Shown here: piece by piece, positions 1-7,938 of the stretch
How the letters are laid out: each line of letters starts with the position of its first letter
Position numbering within the stretch: position 1 is the stretch's first letter
Assembly (NCBI RefSeq): GCF_008386395.1
Contig: NZ_CP043761.1
Coordinates: 5,456,001 to 5,520,000, forward strand
Source: Paenibacillus sp. 37
GTDB lineage: Bacteria > Bacillota > Bacilli > Paenibacillales > Paenibacillaceae
Direction: 5' to 3'
DNA: 64,000 nucleotides
Notes under the pieces: generated by a model
Databases searched by the model: none
What the model was told of the DNA's origin: nothing
Seen by the model: only the letters and a program-made list of their open reading frames with translations
Position numbers and translations under genes: made by a program

Positions 1-112
1 CTTCCCCTGCAGCAGGCGCTTTTTCTCCCCCGCAACCTGCAAGCAATCCAGCGGACATTGCACCAATTACAACGATTCCGCCTAAACGGGACATTGGACC
101 TTTTGGACTCAT
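1..112 (-). CDS. lipoprotein, probably a transporter substrate-binding protein (3' part outside window)
   Basis: Only the first 37 codons are inside the window. The peptide starts MSPKGPMSRLGG, has a hydrophobic stretch, and reaches a lipobox LLAGC at about residues 22-26, so it is an exported lipoprotein anchored through that cysteine. The start ATG at 112 follows AAGGAGAG by 8 bases; an ATG at 119 is out of frame. It is the last visible gene downstream of a GH105 hydrolase and an LplABC-like transporter on the same strand, so a second sugar-binding protein is a reasonable guess, but the mature domain is not visible and the family cannot be named. Confidence 0.7.
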   Translation of the reverse strand, partial: MSPKGPMSRLGGIVVIGAMSAGLLAGCGGEKAPAAGE

Positions 113-220
113 GAACCATCTCTCCTTTTTGATAGCCAAATTGTTCAGCAATCTTGCCTCACTTTACTCAAACTAACCATGTATGCGCTATCATAAGTGT
201 TCTAAAAAGAAGAACCAGCA

Positions 221-1324
221 TTACGCCAGTTCAATCTCCACTCCCGCCAAAATGAACGGAGCAACCGACTTCGGATCATTGATCCGAATGGACTCGGTCA
301 CATAATACTCATAGGACCCGTCACGATACGGGCTTCCTCCAAGACCAGCTCCGCCGTTACACTGCGTCAAGGACAGCACGCCTTCACGGTCCGTTTGCAG
401 CAGATGCCGCACCAGACCCTGATACCCTTTTTCCGCAACCGCTTTGAACTTGCCGCTTAGATATCCTTTACGTACACCTTTGGCCAATGCATAGACAAAC
501 ATTGAGGTGCCGGAAGCCTCCAGATAGTTCCGCTCACGTCCCGGCTGATCCAGCAGATGTGGCCATAATCCGGTCTGTTGATCCTGTACATGCACTAGTG
601 CGTTTGCTACCCGTTCGAAGATGCCCACAATCTGCCCGCGCTGCGGATGATCTACCGGTAGATAATCTAATGTATCTACAACCGCCATCACATACCAGCC
701 CATCGCCCGACTCCAGACATGTGGAGAACAGCCCGTTTCTCCCGAACTCCAACGCTGTTCTTTGCTCTCATCCCAGGCATGGTACAAGAGACCGCTACGC
801 GGATCACGTGTACGTTGCTCCACCAGCAAAAGCTGTAGAGCCGCCTTGTCAAACCACTTCTCGTCACCCGTCACCGCGCCATACTGGGTCAGATACGGAG
901 TAGCCATGTACAATCCATCCAGCCACATCTGGAAAGGGTAAATCTTCTTATGCCAGAACCCGCCTTCACTCGTATGTGGCTGTCCCTTGAGCTGAGTCAT
1001 AAGCAAATCAGCAGCTTTGCGGTACTTTTCTTCACCCGTTTTCTCATGCAGCAGGAACAGTGATTTTCCCTGATTGATCTGATCCAGGTTATACTCCTCG
1101 ATCGTATAGGAGCGAATCGAGCCATCTTCCTGAACAAAATGATCCATCAGCTCACGGATGTAGTCAAAATACTTTTGCTCCCCCGTGTGCGTATATAGCT
1201 CCTCCAGCGCTTTCAGTAAGCAGCCATTCTCATAATGCCAAGTAGAGTACAGCTCATGGTTGCGATAACTTTCCATGAATTGCTGTGCCATGCGCACCGA
1301 TGTGAGTTGCAGTGTTTCCTTCAT
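221..1324 (-). CDS. unsaturated rhamnogalacturonyl/glucuronyl hydrolase, GH105 (YteR-like)
   Basis: A 367-residue (alpha/alpha)6-barrel hydrolase of family GH105/GH88. These enzymes hydrate the 4,5-double bond of the unsaturated uronic acid left by pectate or rhamnogalacturonan lyases and release 5-keto-4-deoxyuronate. Visible support: the YNLDQIN segment with Asp81 and the MWLDGLYMA segment with Asp136. Their 55-residue spacing equals that of the two active-site aspartates of Bacillus YteR. There is no signal peptide, so it acts in the cytoplasm on imported oligosaccharides. The ATG at 1324 is preferred over an upstream TTG at 1330 because GGAGG lies 7 bases before it. It follows the binding-protein gene by 24 bases, consistent with one operon; the exact substrate is not shown by the sequence. 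Confidence 0.9.
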   Translation of the reverse strand: MKETLQLTSVRMAQQFMESYRNHELYSTWHYENGCLLKALEELYTHTGEQKYFDYIRELMDHFVQEDGSIRSYTIEEYNLDQINQGKSLFLLHEKTGEEKYRKAADLLMTQLKGQPHTSEGGFWHKKIYPFQMWLDGLYMATPYLTQYGAVTGDEKWFDKAALQLLLVEQRTRDPRSGLLYHAWDESKEQRWSSGETGCSPHVWSRAMGWYVMAVVDTLDYLPVDHPQRGQIVGIFERVANALVHVQDQQTGLWPHLLDQPGRERNYLEASGTSMFVYALAKGVRKGYLSGKFKAVAEKGYQGLVRHLLQTDREGVLSLTQCNGGAGLGGSPYRDGSYEYYVTESIRINDPKSVAPFILAGVEIELA

Positions 1325-1348
1325 GATCAAGCCTCCGCTTCCGGCTCT

Positions 1349-2848
1349 TTATTGAGCCTGTTTTTTGTAATCTTCGGCATATTCCTCACGAATCTTGTTT
1401 CCACCCGCATTGCCCCAATTCTCGATTTCCTTTTCCCAGCCACTTTGATCGATCTTGCCCATAATGTATTTGGTTTGTGCATCGGCAATCACCTGATCCA
1501 GATCCGCACCACGGTCACCATACGTTGGAGAATATAACGTCAGCGCAGGGTTTGGCACAGCGTGCTCCGCAAGTTCCTTGGCAAGTGCCGTACCTTTTTC
1601 ACCCAGTTCGGTATCCTTCAATTTCGGTACGTTATACCCTTCGACATAAGGAAGGTTGTCACGGTAAGGCTTCACTTCACGCTGGAATGCATCGAAGTCA
1701 CTCATCTCCACCTGATCTTCGCCCACTTTGGTGTAATGTTTGTCTTCCATACCACGCATCAACAGGGTCGCCATCTCAGGGTCCATCAGTTTATCCAGGA
1801 AGGAGAGCAGGTTTTTGAGTTCTTCTTCGGATTTCACCGTTGATTTAGGAAATGCCAGAATTCCTGAATTACCCGTCTGTCCTGCAACACGATCTCCGTT
1901 CGCTCCAAGCAAACCAGCGATGTCTACCACACCATCCGGATTGTTTTTGGACAAACGCTCTTGCTGACTTTTTCCGTTCTGCGCAACACCAACACGGATA
2001 CCCACAACACCGGAATCATACTTTTTCTCCGCTTCCGTAGAGTCGAATACGGCAAAGTCCTGGTTCAGCAGTTTCTCGTCATACAAACGTTTCAGCAGAT
2101 CCAGTACCTGCATATATTCCGGTGTCATGAATTCCGGCGTGAAGCTGCCATCCTCCTCGACCTTCCACTTGTTAGGTGCACCAAAACTTACACCAAGGCG
2201 CGTCGTGAAGGAATATTGGTCCTCATTGTATTTTTTGAAAAGCATCAGTCCAAACGTATTATCCTGACCATCTCCATCCGGATCGGAGGTTGCCAGTGTT
2301 TTAATCGTCTCATACCATTCATCCGGTGTGGTTGGCACCTTAAGATTCAGCTTCTCGAACCAGTCCTTGCGATAGATCACGGTAGCTCGCGCAATATCGG
2401 AGAAAACAGGAACCCCATAGATTTTGCCCTCTACCTTGATGTTGTCAAAAAAACGCTCATTCTGTGCCGACAGATTTTTGTAGTCTTTCAGCAATGGGCC
2501 CACTTCCCAGAACACGTCATTACGCATCGCGCTGGTCACCGTTGGGTTATATTGCACTTTCACAATTTTCGGCATATCACTTGAAGCGATCATCACGTTA
2601 ATTTTGTCATTGTAGGCCGATGCCGGAATCCACTGGATATCCAGTTTGGTATTGGTATACGCTTCAATCTTTTGCTGAACTTCATTGCCCTTGCTTGGCA
2701 CGTCACCCACCTGTGCAATGGCTATAGACACATTTTGTACGCCGCCCTCGGCAGCCTGACCCTCGTCTGATCCGCATCCTGCCAGCAAACCAGTCACCAG
2801 TGCCAGTGTGCTCAAGACAGCTACGGCTTTCTTTTTTGTTGCTTTCAT
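1349..2848 (-). CDS. extracellular sugar-binding lipoprotein of an LplA-type ABC transporter
   Basis: A 499-residue extracellular solute-binding protein. The N terminus has Lys residues, a hydrophobic core and the lipobox LLAGC ending at about residue 25, followed by a polar linker, typical of a lipid-anchored binding protein. Length and the FSDIARATVIYRKDWFEKL region are typical of the LplA/family-1 proteins common in Paenibacillus, which bind oligosaccharides and work with two permeases and a shared ATPase (MsmX-type) encoded elsewhere. It lies 70 bases after the second permease gene and just before the GH105 hydrolase, so the likely ligand is a lyase-generated unsaturated pectic oligosaccharide. 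That ligand is inferred from neighbours only. RBS GGGGAGG precedes the ATG. Confidence 0.9.
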   Translation of the reverse strand: MKATKKKAVAVLSTLALVTGLLAGCGSDEGQAAEGGVQNVSIAIAQVGDVPSKGNEVQQKIEAYTNTKLDIQWIPASAYNDKINVMIASSDMPKIVKVQYNPTVTSAMRNDVFWEVGPLLKDYKNLSAQNERFFDNIKVEGKIYGVPVFSDIARATVIYRKDWFEKLNLKVPTTPDEWYETIKTLATSDPDGDGQDNTFGLMLFKKYNEDQYSFTTRLGVSFGAPNKWKVEEDGSFTPEFMTPEYMQVLDLLKRLYDEKLLNQDFAVFDSTEAEKKYDSGVVGIRVGVAQNGKSQQERLSKNNPDGVVDIAGLLGANGDRVAGQTGNSGILAFPKSTVKSEEELKNLLSFLDKLMDPEMATLLMRGMEDKHYTKVGEDQVEMSDFDAFQREVKPYRDNLPYVEGYNVPKLKDTELGEKGTALAKELAEHAVPNPALTLYSPTYGDRGADLDQVIADAQTKYIMGKIDQSGWEKEIENWGNAGGNKIREEYAEDYKKQAQ

Positions 2849-2918
2849 AACATGAAAACCTCCCCTTTTTTATGCAGTCATATTGTCAAAATGTACTGGC
2901 TTTGATGCATGTGACGAC

Positions 2919-3791
2919 TCAACCTTTCACCGAACCCAACATTACTCCTTTGGCAAAGTGCTTTTGCAGGAATGGATACACCAGCATAATCGGGATCGTG
3001 GAGAATACGATTACCGCCATGCGAATGGTAAGCGGCTGGATCTCGGTCTCTTCGATACTTGTGTCTCCGATTCGGCTCTGTGCCAGAATGACAATCTCAC
3101 GTAGCCAGACTTGGACAGGCCACTTCTCACTATCGTTGATATAGATAACAGCGCTGAAGAAACTGTTCCAGTGGGCCACCGCGTAAAAGAGTGAAAAGGT
3201 TGCCATGGCTGGCATGGATAACGGCAGTACAATCCGGAACAATACGCTGACATCGTTACATCCATCAATTTTGGCTGCATCCTCCAGTTCGTCGGGAATG
3301 GCCTGGAAGAAGTTTTTCAGTACGATCAAGTTAAAAGCACTAATGGCAGTAGGTAACATCAGCGACCATAACGTATCCGTCAGGTGCAAGGATTTCACGA
3401 CAAAGTATGTTGGAATCATCCCGCCACTGAAGAGCATCGTGAACAATACACCGAGCAAAATGGGCTGACGTCCACGCAAATATCTTCTGGAGAGCGGATA
3501 TGCCATAAGTGACGTAAACAGCAGGTTAATAAAGGTACCAATCACCGTAATATAGACCGATACACCCAGACTGCGAATCAAGGTATCCGTAGAGAAAATG
3601 TAACGGTACGCAGCCAGAGAGAACTCTTTTGGAAAAAGAATAAAACCTCCCTTAGCCACTTCATGTGGACTGGTAAACGAGACGGCCAAAATATAAATGA
3701 ACGGGATGACCGTCACAATTCCAATCAACAGCAGCAAGCCGTGATTCACAAAATCAAAGATCCGGTTGCCCCACGTTTTATCCTGTTGCAT
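2919..3791 (-). CDS. carbohydrate ABC transporter permease (LplC/YtcP-like)
   Basis: Integral membrane permease of 290 residues with six hydrophobic segments, and the permease loop EAA region around 'DELEDAAKIDGCNDVSVLFR' carrying the EDAAxIDG motif that docks the ATPase. It ends with the LplC-like sequence KHFAKGVMLGSVKG. The second possible start, ATG at 3791, is favoured: AGGAG overlaps the upstream GTG at 3803, leaving 11 bases to the ATG. It follows the LplB-like gene by 45 bases and precedes the binding lipoprotein. No ATPase is encoded here, as is usual for this subfamily. Confidence 0.9.
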   Translation of the reverse strand: MQQDKTWGNRIFDFVNHGLLLLIGIVTVIPFIYILAVSFTSPHEVAKGGFILFPKEFSLAAYRYIFSTDTLIRSLGVSVYITVIGTFINLLFTSLMAYPLSRRYLRGRQPILLGVLFTMLFSGGMIPTYFVVKSLHLTDTLWSLMLPTAISAFNLIVLKNFFQAIPDELEDAAKIDGCNDVSVLFRIVLPLSMPAMATFSLFYAVAHWNSFFSAVIYINDSEKWPVQVWLREIVILAQSRIGDTSIEETEIQPLTIRMAVIVFSTIPIMLVYPFLQKHFAKGVMLGSVKG

Positions 3792-3836
3792 CTTAATGTT
3801 CACTCCTGTCTGGTGAAGAACGTCTGCTCCCGAGGG

Positions 3837-4790
3837 TTAGTAGACGCCTTCCTCCCCGAATTTTTTGGCCAGCGTATTGGCACCAAGAACAAGCGCCAGC
3901 CCAACAACCGATTTGAACAACCCGACAGCAGCACTATAACTGTACTGTGCCTGGGTAAGACCCTTCGTGTACACGTAGGTATCAAACACCTCGCCCACAT
4001 CCCGGTTTGTCGGAGTCAGCATCAGGAAGATCTGTTCAAAGCCAGTATCCAGGAAATTGCCCAGACGCAGAATGAGCAAAATGACGATTGTACTGCGAAT
4101 GGCCGGCAACGTAATGTGCCAGGTTTGGCGCCAGCGATTGGCACCATCAATCCGTGCAGCTTCATAGAGCTGTGTATCCACACCGGAAAGTGCAGCAAGG
4201 AAGATAATCGTGCCCCAACCGACTTCTTTCCAGATGGATTGTCCAACAATCATGGTTCGGAACCAACCAGGTTCAAGCAGGAACGCCACTTTTTGTCCAG
4301 TCAGGTTATAGAGCAATTCATTAATCGCACCACCCTCGGTTGTGAACAGCATGTAGAACACACCGACAACAACAACCCAGGAAACAAAGTGTGGAACATA
4401 GACAAGAGTTTGTACAAATCGTTTGAACCGTTCACGGCGAACCTCATTCATCATAAGTGCCAGTACAATCGGCAGTGGGAAAAAGAACACAATGTTATAA
4501 ATGGCAAGCAAAAACGTATTTCGAAACAATGTCCAGAACTGTGGTTCTCCGAAGAAACGCTGGAAATGTTTGAACCCTACCCAGTCACTTCCCAAGATGC
4601 CTTTGTAAGGCGTGTAATCCTGAAAAGCCATCGTGATGCCATACATGGGTATGTATTTGAAAATAACAAAGTAAAGCACACCCGGTATTAACATGATATA
4701 CAGCCACCGGTTTTTGATAATGTCCCTCCACAGCAGGTTTTTGTCACTGCGGGTAGCGGGCCGTGTTCGAGCCGCCGTTTCGGCTTTCAT
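3837..4790 (-). CDS. carbohydrate ABC transporter permease (LplB-like)
   Basis: First gene of the transporter operon, a 317-residue permease. Several membrane helices are evident, starting near residue 27 (WLYIMLIPGVLYFVIF), together with the ATPase-docking loop QLYEAARIDGANRWRQ (EAAxIDG). The C terminus, KKFGEEGVY, is typical of LplB-type permeases. The ATG at 4790 is chosen because GGGGAGG lies 8 bases upstream; a longer reading frame begins at 4832 but has no RBS. A cre-like palindrome lies 20 to 33 bases before the start. The AraC-type sensor gene directly upstream on the same strand is the probable regulator. Confidence 0.9.
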   Translation of the reverse strand: MKAETAARTRPATRSDKNLLWRDIIKNRWLYIMLIPGVLYFVIFKYIPMYGITMAFQDYTPYKGILGSDWVGFKHFQRFFGEPQFWTLFRNTFLLAIYNIVFFFPLPIVLALMMNEVRRERFKRFVQTLVYVPHFVSWVVVVGVFYMLFTTEGGAINELLYNLTGQKVAFLLEPGWFRTMIVGQSIWKEVGWGTIIFLAALSGVDTQLYEAARIDGANRWRQTWHITLPAIRSTIVILLILRLGNFLDTGFEQIFLMLTPTNRDVGEVFDTYVYTKGLTQAQYSYSAAVGLFKSVVGLALVLGANTLAKKFGEEGVY

Positions 4791-4809
4791 ATTGTCTTCC
4801 TCCCCACAT

Positions 4810-4823
4810 TGGAAACGATTACA
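4810..4823 (-). promoter_or_regulatory. candidate cre (CcpA) site before the sugar transporter operon
   Basis: The minus strand reads TGTAATCGTTTCCA, matching the cre consensus TGWAANCGNTNWCA at 13 of 14 positions. It lies 20-33 bases upstream of the permease start, where bound CcpA would block transcription or elongation. Such a site fits carbon catabolite repression of a pectin-oligosaccharide locus. This is a motif match only. Confidence 0.55.
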
Positions 4824-5033
4824 AAATATCACTTCCTGAATTCATGTCTTCATTGTGGAGGATAAACGAATGACTGGCTATCATCTCCTTTTAGCCTTTT
4901 GTTTTTCCTTATGTAGCAAGGGTTTAGCTCATTTCTCTCACAGAATCTAAAGGCGTAATGAACTGCTTTCAACCTCTATATTCCTGTCTTAACTTCATGG
5001 AGAAAAGCGGTCTTCACCCTACACCTGGACATT

Positions 5034-5060
5034 AAAAAGCCTGCCTGCCATGGCAGGCAG
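5034..5060 (-). terminator. Rho-independent terminator after the AraC-type sensor gene
   Basis: A perfect 20-base palindrome (CTGCCTGCCATGGCAGGCAG, 5041-5060) is followed on the minus strand by GCTTTTTAATG. It lies 12 bases after the stop of the sensor-regulator gene, so the regulator and the transporter operon downstream are probably separate transcripts. The rest of 4833-5033 holds no gene and presumably carries the transporter promoter. Confidence 0.85.
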
Positions 5061-5072
5061 AGCAGGTATGTT

Positions 5073-7409
5073 TTATCGCTGCTGCTCCCGGTACTTGCCG
5101 GGTGTTGTTCCTGTGATTTTTCGAAACGTACGGATAAATGCGGTTGGATTGGTATAGTTTAATTTCTCGGCAATCTCCGATATTTTAAGATTGGTTGTTT
5201 GCAGCCAGGTCTTCGCTTTTTCCATACGATACTCTGCGAGATATTCCGTAAAATTGACTCCGGCTTCCTTCTTGAATACCCGACTTAGATAGACAGGATG
5301 AAAATTAAGCTCAGCGGCACAGGCTTCCAGCGATAATTCACGGTCATAACGTTCCTCGATCAAACGAATCATGCGCCTTGCAATGTTCATGTATTGGGAT
5401 TCTTCCTGTTCTCGCCAGAAACGAATGACGGGCAGGAACAGCCGCTTGCGGAACCAATTGGTCATTTCGTCCAATGTGGACAACTTCAGCAAATGTGACA
5501 TGGATGCTTTTTCGCCCAGTACCTCAGCCACATCTCCACCTTGCTCCTGCACAAGCTGATATACACGAGACAATAACTGAACCATAATGACGGGGTATTC
5601 ACTGAAATGAAGCTTTTTGTCTGCAAGCAGTCCCAAATATTGCTTAAAGTAGGTGTCCGTTTTCTCTTCATCTCCTTGCTTGAGCGCAGAAGCGAGCTGA
5701 TCCTCGATCATACGTAACTGGGTATACAACGCGGCCTCCATCTGACCACGTGGCTGAATATCTTCGTAATGCAAAATAATACGGCTGCCCAGACTTACCC
5801 GGCCTTGCAGAGCCTCTCGGCTCTCCTGAACCGCTCTTGGCGTATCACCAATACAAGTGTAAGAACGACTGATGCCAATACTTACGGGCAGATTTAGATA
5901 GGTCACGACACGTTCGCGAATCCAGTCTGCCTGAGTGTGCATCCATTCCTTCAGCTTCACCTCATCCGTAAGTTCGGAGGCAAGTACAGTGACCTGGGCA
6001 TCATCCAGCATAACCGGGGTGAATCGAACTGCTGAAGGAAGGAGCTCACCTACCATATTGTTGACAGCAAACAGCAGCAGATCGCGATCCTGTTCCTCAT
6101 ATCGGGTCCCTTCCAAGGTATCGATCTGGAGCATAAGTACGCCAAGACTCGCCCACCCTGTCGGGAAATCATACAATTCTCCCTGATATCTGAAATCTTC
6201 TTCCGAGATTTTACCTGTTAGCAGTTTGGTCATAAAAAACTCTTGAAGATGCACATGCTGCCCCTTCATCTGCTCACGCATCGTTTTCTCCGAACTAAAC
6301 AGTGTTGACAATTGCTCCTCAATATAGATAAATTCATCCTGACGGCGTCCTGATGGAGTAACTGGAGAATCCAACCCCTTCGTAAATTGCAGCAGTCTGG
6401 AGATCGGTGAATACATCCGCCGACTGCCGTATATGGCGACCAATCCCGTTACACATAACATGACCAGTGTAGCGATACCGGTAACCAATGCAATTTTCTG
6501 CGACTGGGCCGTGATCTGTCCAAGAGATACAACGGACACGTATAACCAGCCATTGAGTGGAGATTGCCTATAGCTAACCGCCACTTGGTTACCTTCCACC
6601 TCTGCACTGAAGAAACCTTCTGGCTCCCCCGTCGTTTGCACCATTTCATGAATTTCCTTATTCAGCGTGTCATACTTCCCGTCTTGCTGCATATCGTTCA
6701 GAAAATACTTCTGCTCCCGATCCAGAACGTACATATCTCCAGAATTCGTATTTCGGCTCAAAAACGTACTCAGTTCCGTATCGGCGATATCAATCACAAG
6801 AAATCCCTTTGGTTTCACATTGGTTGGTATCATCGGAATTTTGAATACCATACTGACCACATTATCCGATGATATAAGGGCAGGTGCCTGTTCGGGTGTC
6901 AGTTCACCCATGCCAGCTGAAACGGGTACACTTTCTTTGGATGAACTGGCATTCTGAGTAACCCAGAACAGGCTGTTAGTGTAGGTCAGATAAGAACCAA
7001 TCCGGTCCCGAATGCTGAAATCATCCAATTTGCCAAAAGAACGCATCGAAACAACCCAATCTTCGTCCAGATTAACCAGATAGGCTTGGTCAATGTTCGT
7101 AACCGCTTGCAAGTTGTTAAAGCCTGACGTCAGGTCACGAATCTCTTGAAATTCGCTGCTGTCCAGCGGTTTCTTCATCGCTTGAAGTACCAAGGGCGAA
7201 TTGACATACTGGATGGATGATAATTGCAGGCTGCGCAGAACTTGTTCTACCCGCATTTGGGTCTGATGCAATATCTGAAGGTTGCTTTCACGTACTTTCT
7301 GTTCAATGTCACGTGATGCAATCGTATACGAGACCGAACCAATAACAATGACTGGAAGGGCTCCGAGGATCAGGGTAAAGCAGAGCAAACGCAGTAAATA
7401 CTTAGGCAA
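5073..7409 (-). CDS. membrane-anchored AraC-family sensor-regulator (YesS-like)
   Basis: A 778-residue transcription factor with an N-terminal transmembrane helix (about residues 6-28), an extracellular Cache-like sensor region, a second helix near 305-325 (IALVTGIATLVMLCVTGLVAIYG), a cytoplasmic linker, and a C-terminal AraC double helix-turn-helix over the last 100 residues (SLEACAAELNFHPVYLSRVFKKEAG, then ISEIAEKLNYTNPTAFIRTFRKITG). This layout is that of Bacillus YesS, where extracellular sugar state controls adjacent transporter and hydrolase genes. The probable target is the lplBCA-GH105 operon just downstream. GGAGG directly abuts the ATG at 7418 with no spacer, so the TTG at 7409 (9 bases away) is the more likely start; the ATG remains possible. 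Confidence 0.88.
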   Translation of the reverse strand: MPKYLLRLLCFTLILGALPVIVIGSVSYTIASRDIEQKVRESNLQILHQTQMRVEQVLRSLQLSSIQYVNSPLVLQAMKKPLDSSEFQEIRDLTSGFNNLQAVTNIDQAYLVNLDEDWVVSMRSFGKLDDFSIRDRIGSYLTYTNSLFWVTQNASSSKESVPVSAGMGELTPEQAPALISSDNVVSMVFKIPMIPTNVKPKGFLVIDIADTELSTFLSRNTNSGDMYVLDREQKYFLNDMQQDGKYDTLNKEIHEMVQTTGEPEGFFSAEVEGNQVAVSYRQSPLNGWLYVSVVSLGQITAQSQKIALVTGIATLVMLCVTGLVAIYGSRRMYSPISRLLQFTKGLDSPVTPSGRRQDEFIYIEEQLSTLFSSEKTMREQMKGQHVHLQEFFMTKLLTGKISEEDFRYQGELYDFPTGWASLGVLMLQIDTLEGTRYEEQDRDLLLFAVNNMVGELLPSAVRFTPVMLDDAQVTVLASELTDEVKLKEWMHTQADWIRERVVTYLNLPVSIGISRSYTCIGDTPRAVQESREALQGRVSLGSRIILHYEDIQPRGQMEAALYTQLRMIEDQLASALKQGDEEKTDTYFKQYLGLLADKKLHFSEYPVIMVQLLSRVYQLVQEQGGDVAEVLGEKASMSHLLKLSTLDEMTNWFRKRLFLPVIRFWREQEESQYMNIARRMIRLIEERYDRELSLEACAAELNFHPVYLSRVFKKEAGVNFTEYLAEYRMEKAKTWLQTTNLKISEIAEKLNYTNPTAFIRTFRKITGTTPGKYREQQR

Positions 7410-7525
7410 GAAGAGCATCCTCCTTTATACGTATGTTTATTAAATTAAATCGCTTTCATTGGATTATTTTACTATTGTTATTTTAAAACCCATTCTTATT
7501 CAAGTCCACTCATTTATTCTAAAGG

Positions 7526-7555
7526 TTGACTTCAAACCAATTTCCAGTTTATATT
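7526..7555 (+). promoter_or_regulatory. sigma-A promoter of the mutS2-like leader transcript
   Basis: TTGACT (7526-7531) and TATATT (7550-7555) are separated by 18 bases, each matching five of six consensus positions. Transcription would start near 7562 and run through a roughly 375-base leader into the MutS2-like gene. The region 7419-7525 holds no gene; it contains the upstream side of the divergent AraC-type gene. Confidence 0.65.
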
Positions 7556-7590
7556 GGTTGCATATTCCTCAATCAAAGGAGAGATTTTTA

Positions 7591-7614
7591 ATGTCGGTGA
7601 ATGTTCTTAACTAA
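7591..7614 (+). CDS. predicted 7-residue leader peptide MSVNVLN
   Basis: An ATG at 7591 lies 7 bases after AAAGGAGAG and reads M-S-V-N-V-L-N before a TAA at 7612-7614. The last three sense codons and the stop coincide exactly with the left arm (7603-7614) of a 12-bp long-range inverted repeat. A ribosome reading or stalled on this ORF would therefore mask that arm. The RBS resembles that of the downstream gene. Translation is inferred from the RBS and from the position within the leader; there is no coding-composition evidence at this length. Confidence 0.5.
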   Translation: MSVNVLN

Positions 7615-7714
7615 CCAAGTTTCATATTCAGGAGTTTGGCCTTTCATTGCGTTTGTGCCCATATGGCATACGTGTATTTCATGATGCGCCAGATCCCTGT
7701 ACTTAGTTAAGAAC
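7603..7714 (+). promoter_or_regulatory. long-range inverted repeat in the mutS2-like leader (candidate attenuator switch)
   Basis: GTTCTTAACTAA (7603-7614) and TTAGTTAAGAAC (7703-7714) are perfect 12-base inverted repeats 88 bases apart. The right arm and its flank GAACAGCGGA (7711-7720) can alternatively pair with the 5' half of the first terminator (TCCG, CTG and TTC within 7766-7780, two small bulges). The two pairings are mutually exclusive. With arm 1 free, terminator 1 is allowed to form; with arm 1 masked by a ribosome, an antiterminator can form. Structure is by eye, without folding energies. Confidence 0.55.
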
Positions 7715-7765
7715 AGCGGATATCATAAATCGCCTCCGGGATTGTCATTGTCCGGGTCTATTTTT

Positions 7766-7794
7766 TCCGCGCTGAGTTCAGCGCGGATTTTTTA
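7766..7794 (+). terminator. first leader terminator of the mutS2-like gene
   Basis: TCCGCGCTGA (7766-7775) and TCAGCGCGGA (7778-7787) form a perfect 10-bp stem followed by TTTTTTA. On the opposite strand a run of T also follows, so it could act in both directions. It stands between the promoter at 7526 and the coding region, hence a premature terminator for this transcript. Confidence 0.8.
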
Positions 7795-7832
7795 TTATAG
7801 ACCTGTAGTGGACTTTGCTTTCCCATATGTTT

Positions 7833-7871
7833 AGGGCGGAGAATGACGTTTGTTCATTCTCCGCCCTTTTT
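7833..7871 (+). terminator. second leader terminator of the mutS2-like gene
   Basis: AGGGCGGAGAATGA (7833-7846) and TCATTCTCCGCCCT (7854-7867) make a perfect 14-bp stem with a 7-base loop, followed by a T run. It ends 68 bases before the MutS2-like start. Its 5' arm (7837-7846) can instead pair with 7745-7754 (TCATTGTCCG) at nine of ten positions, offering a second antiterminator. Confidence 0.8.
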
Positions 7872-7938
7872 GCGTTTTCCAGGAATATGTTTCGCGTGCC
7901 AACTGCAATCCCAATTCAAATTCAAGGAGAGATTACGC

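Noticed and set aside
3663..4691. 342-codon open frame opposite the sugar permeases
   Set aside because: Crosses two real genes on the other strand and has no RBS or domain.
7715..7800. T-box or known riboswitch in the mutS2-like leader
   Set aside because: No GGTGG-ACCGCG core and no aptamer signature I recognise, so it was described as an attenuator of unknown class.
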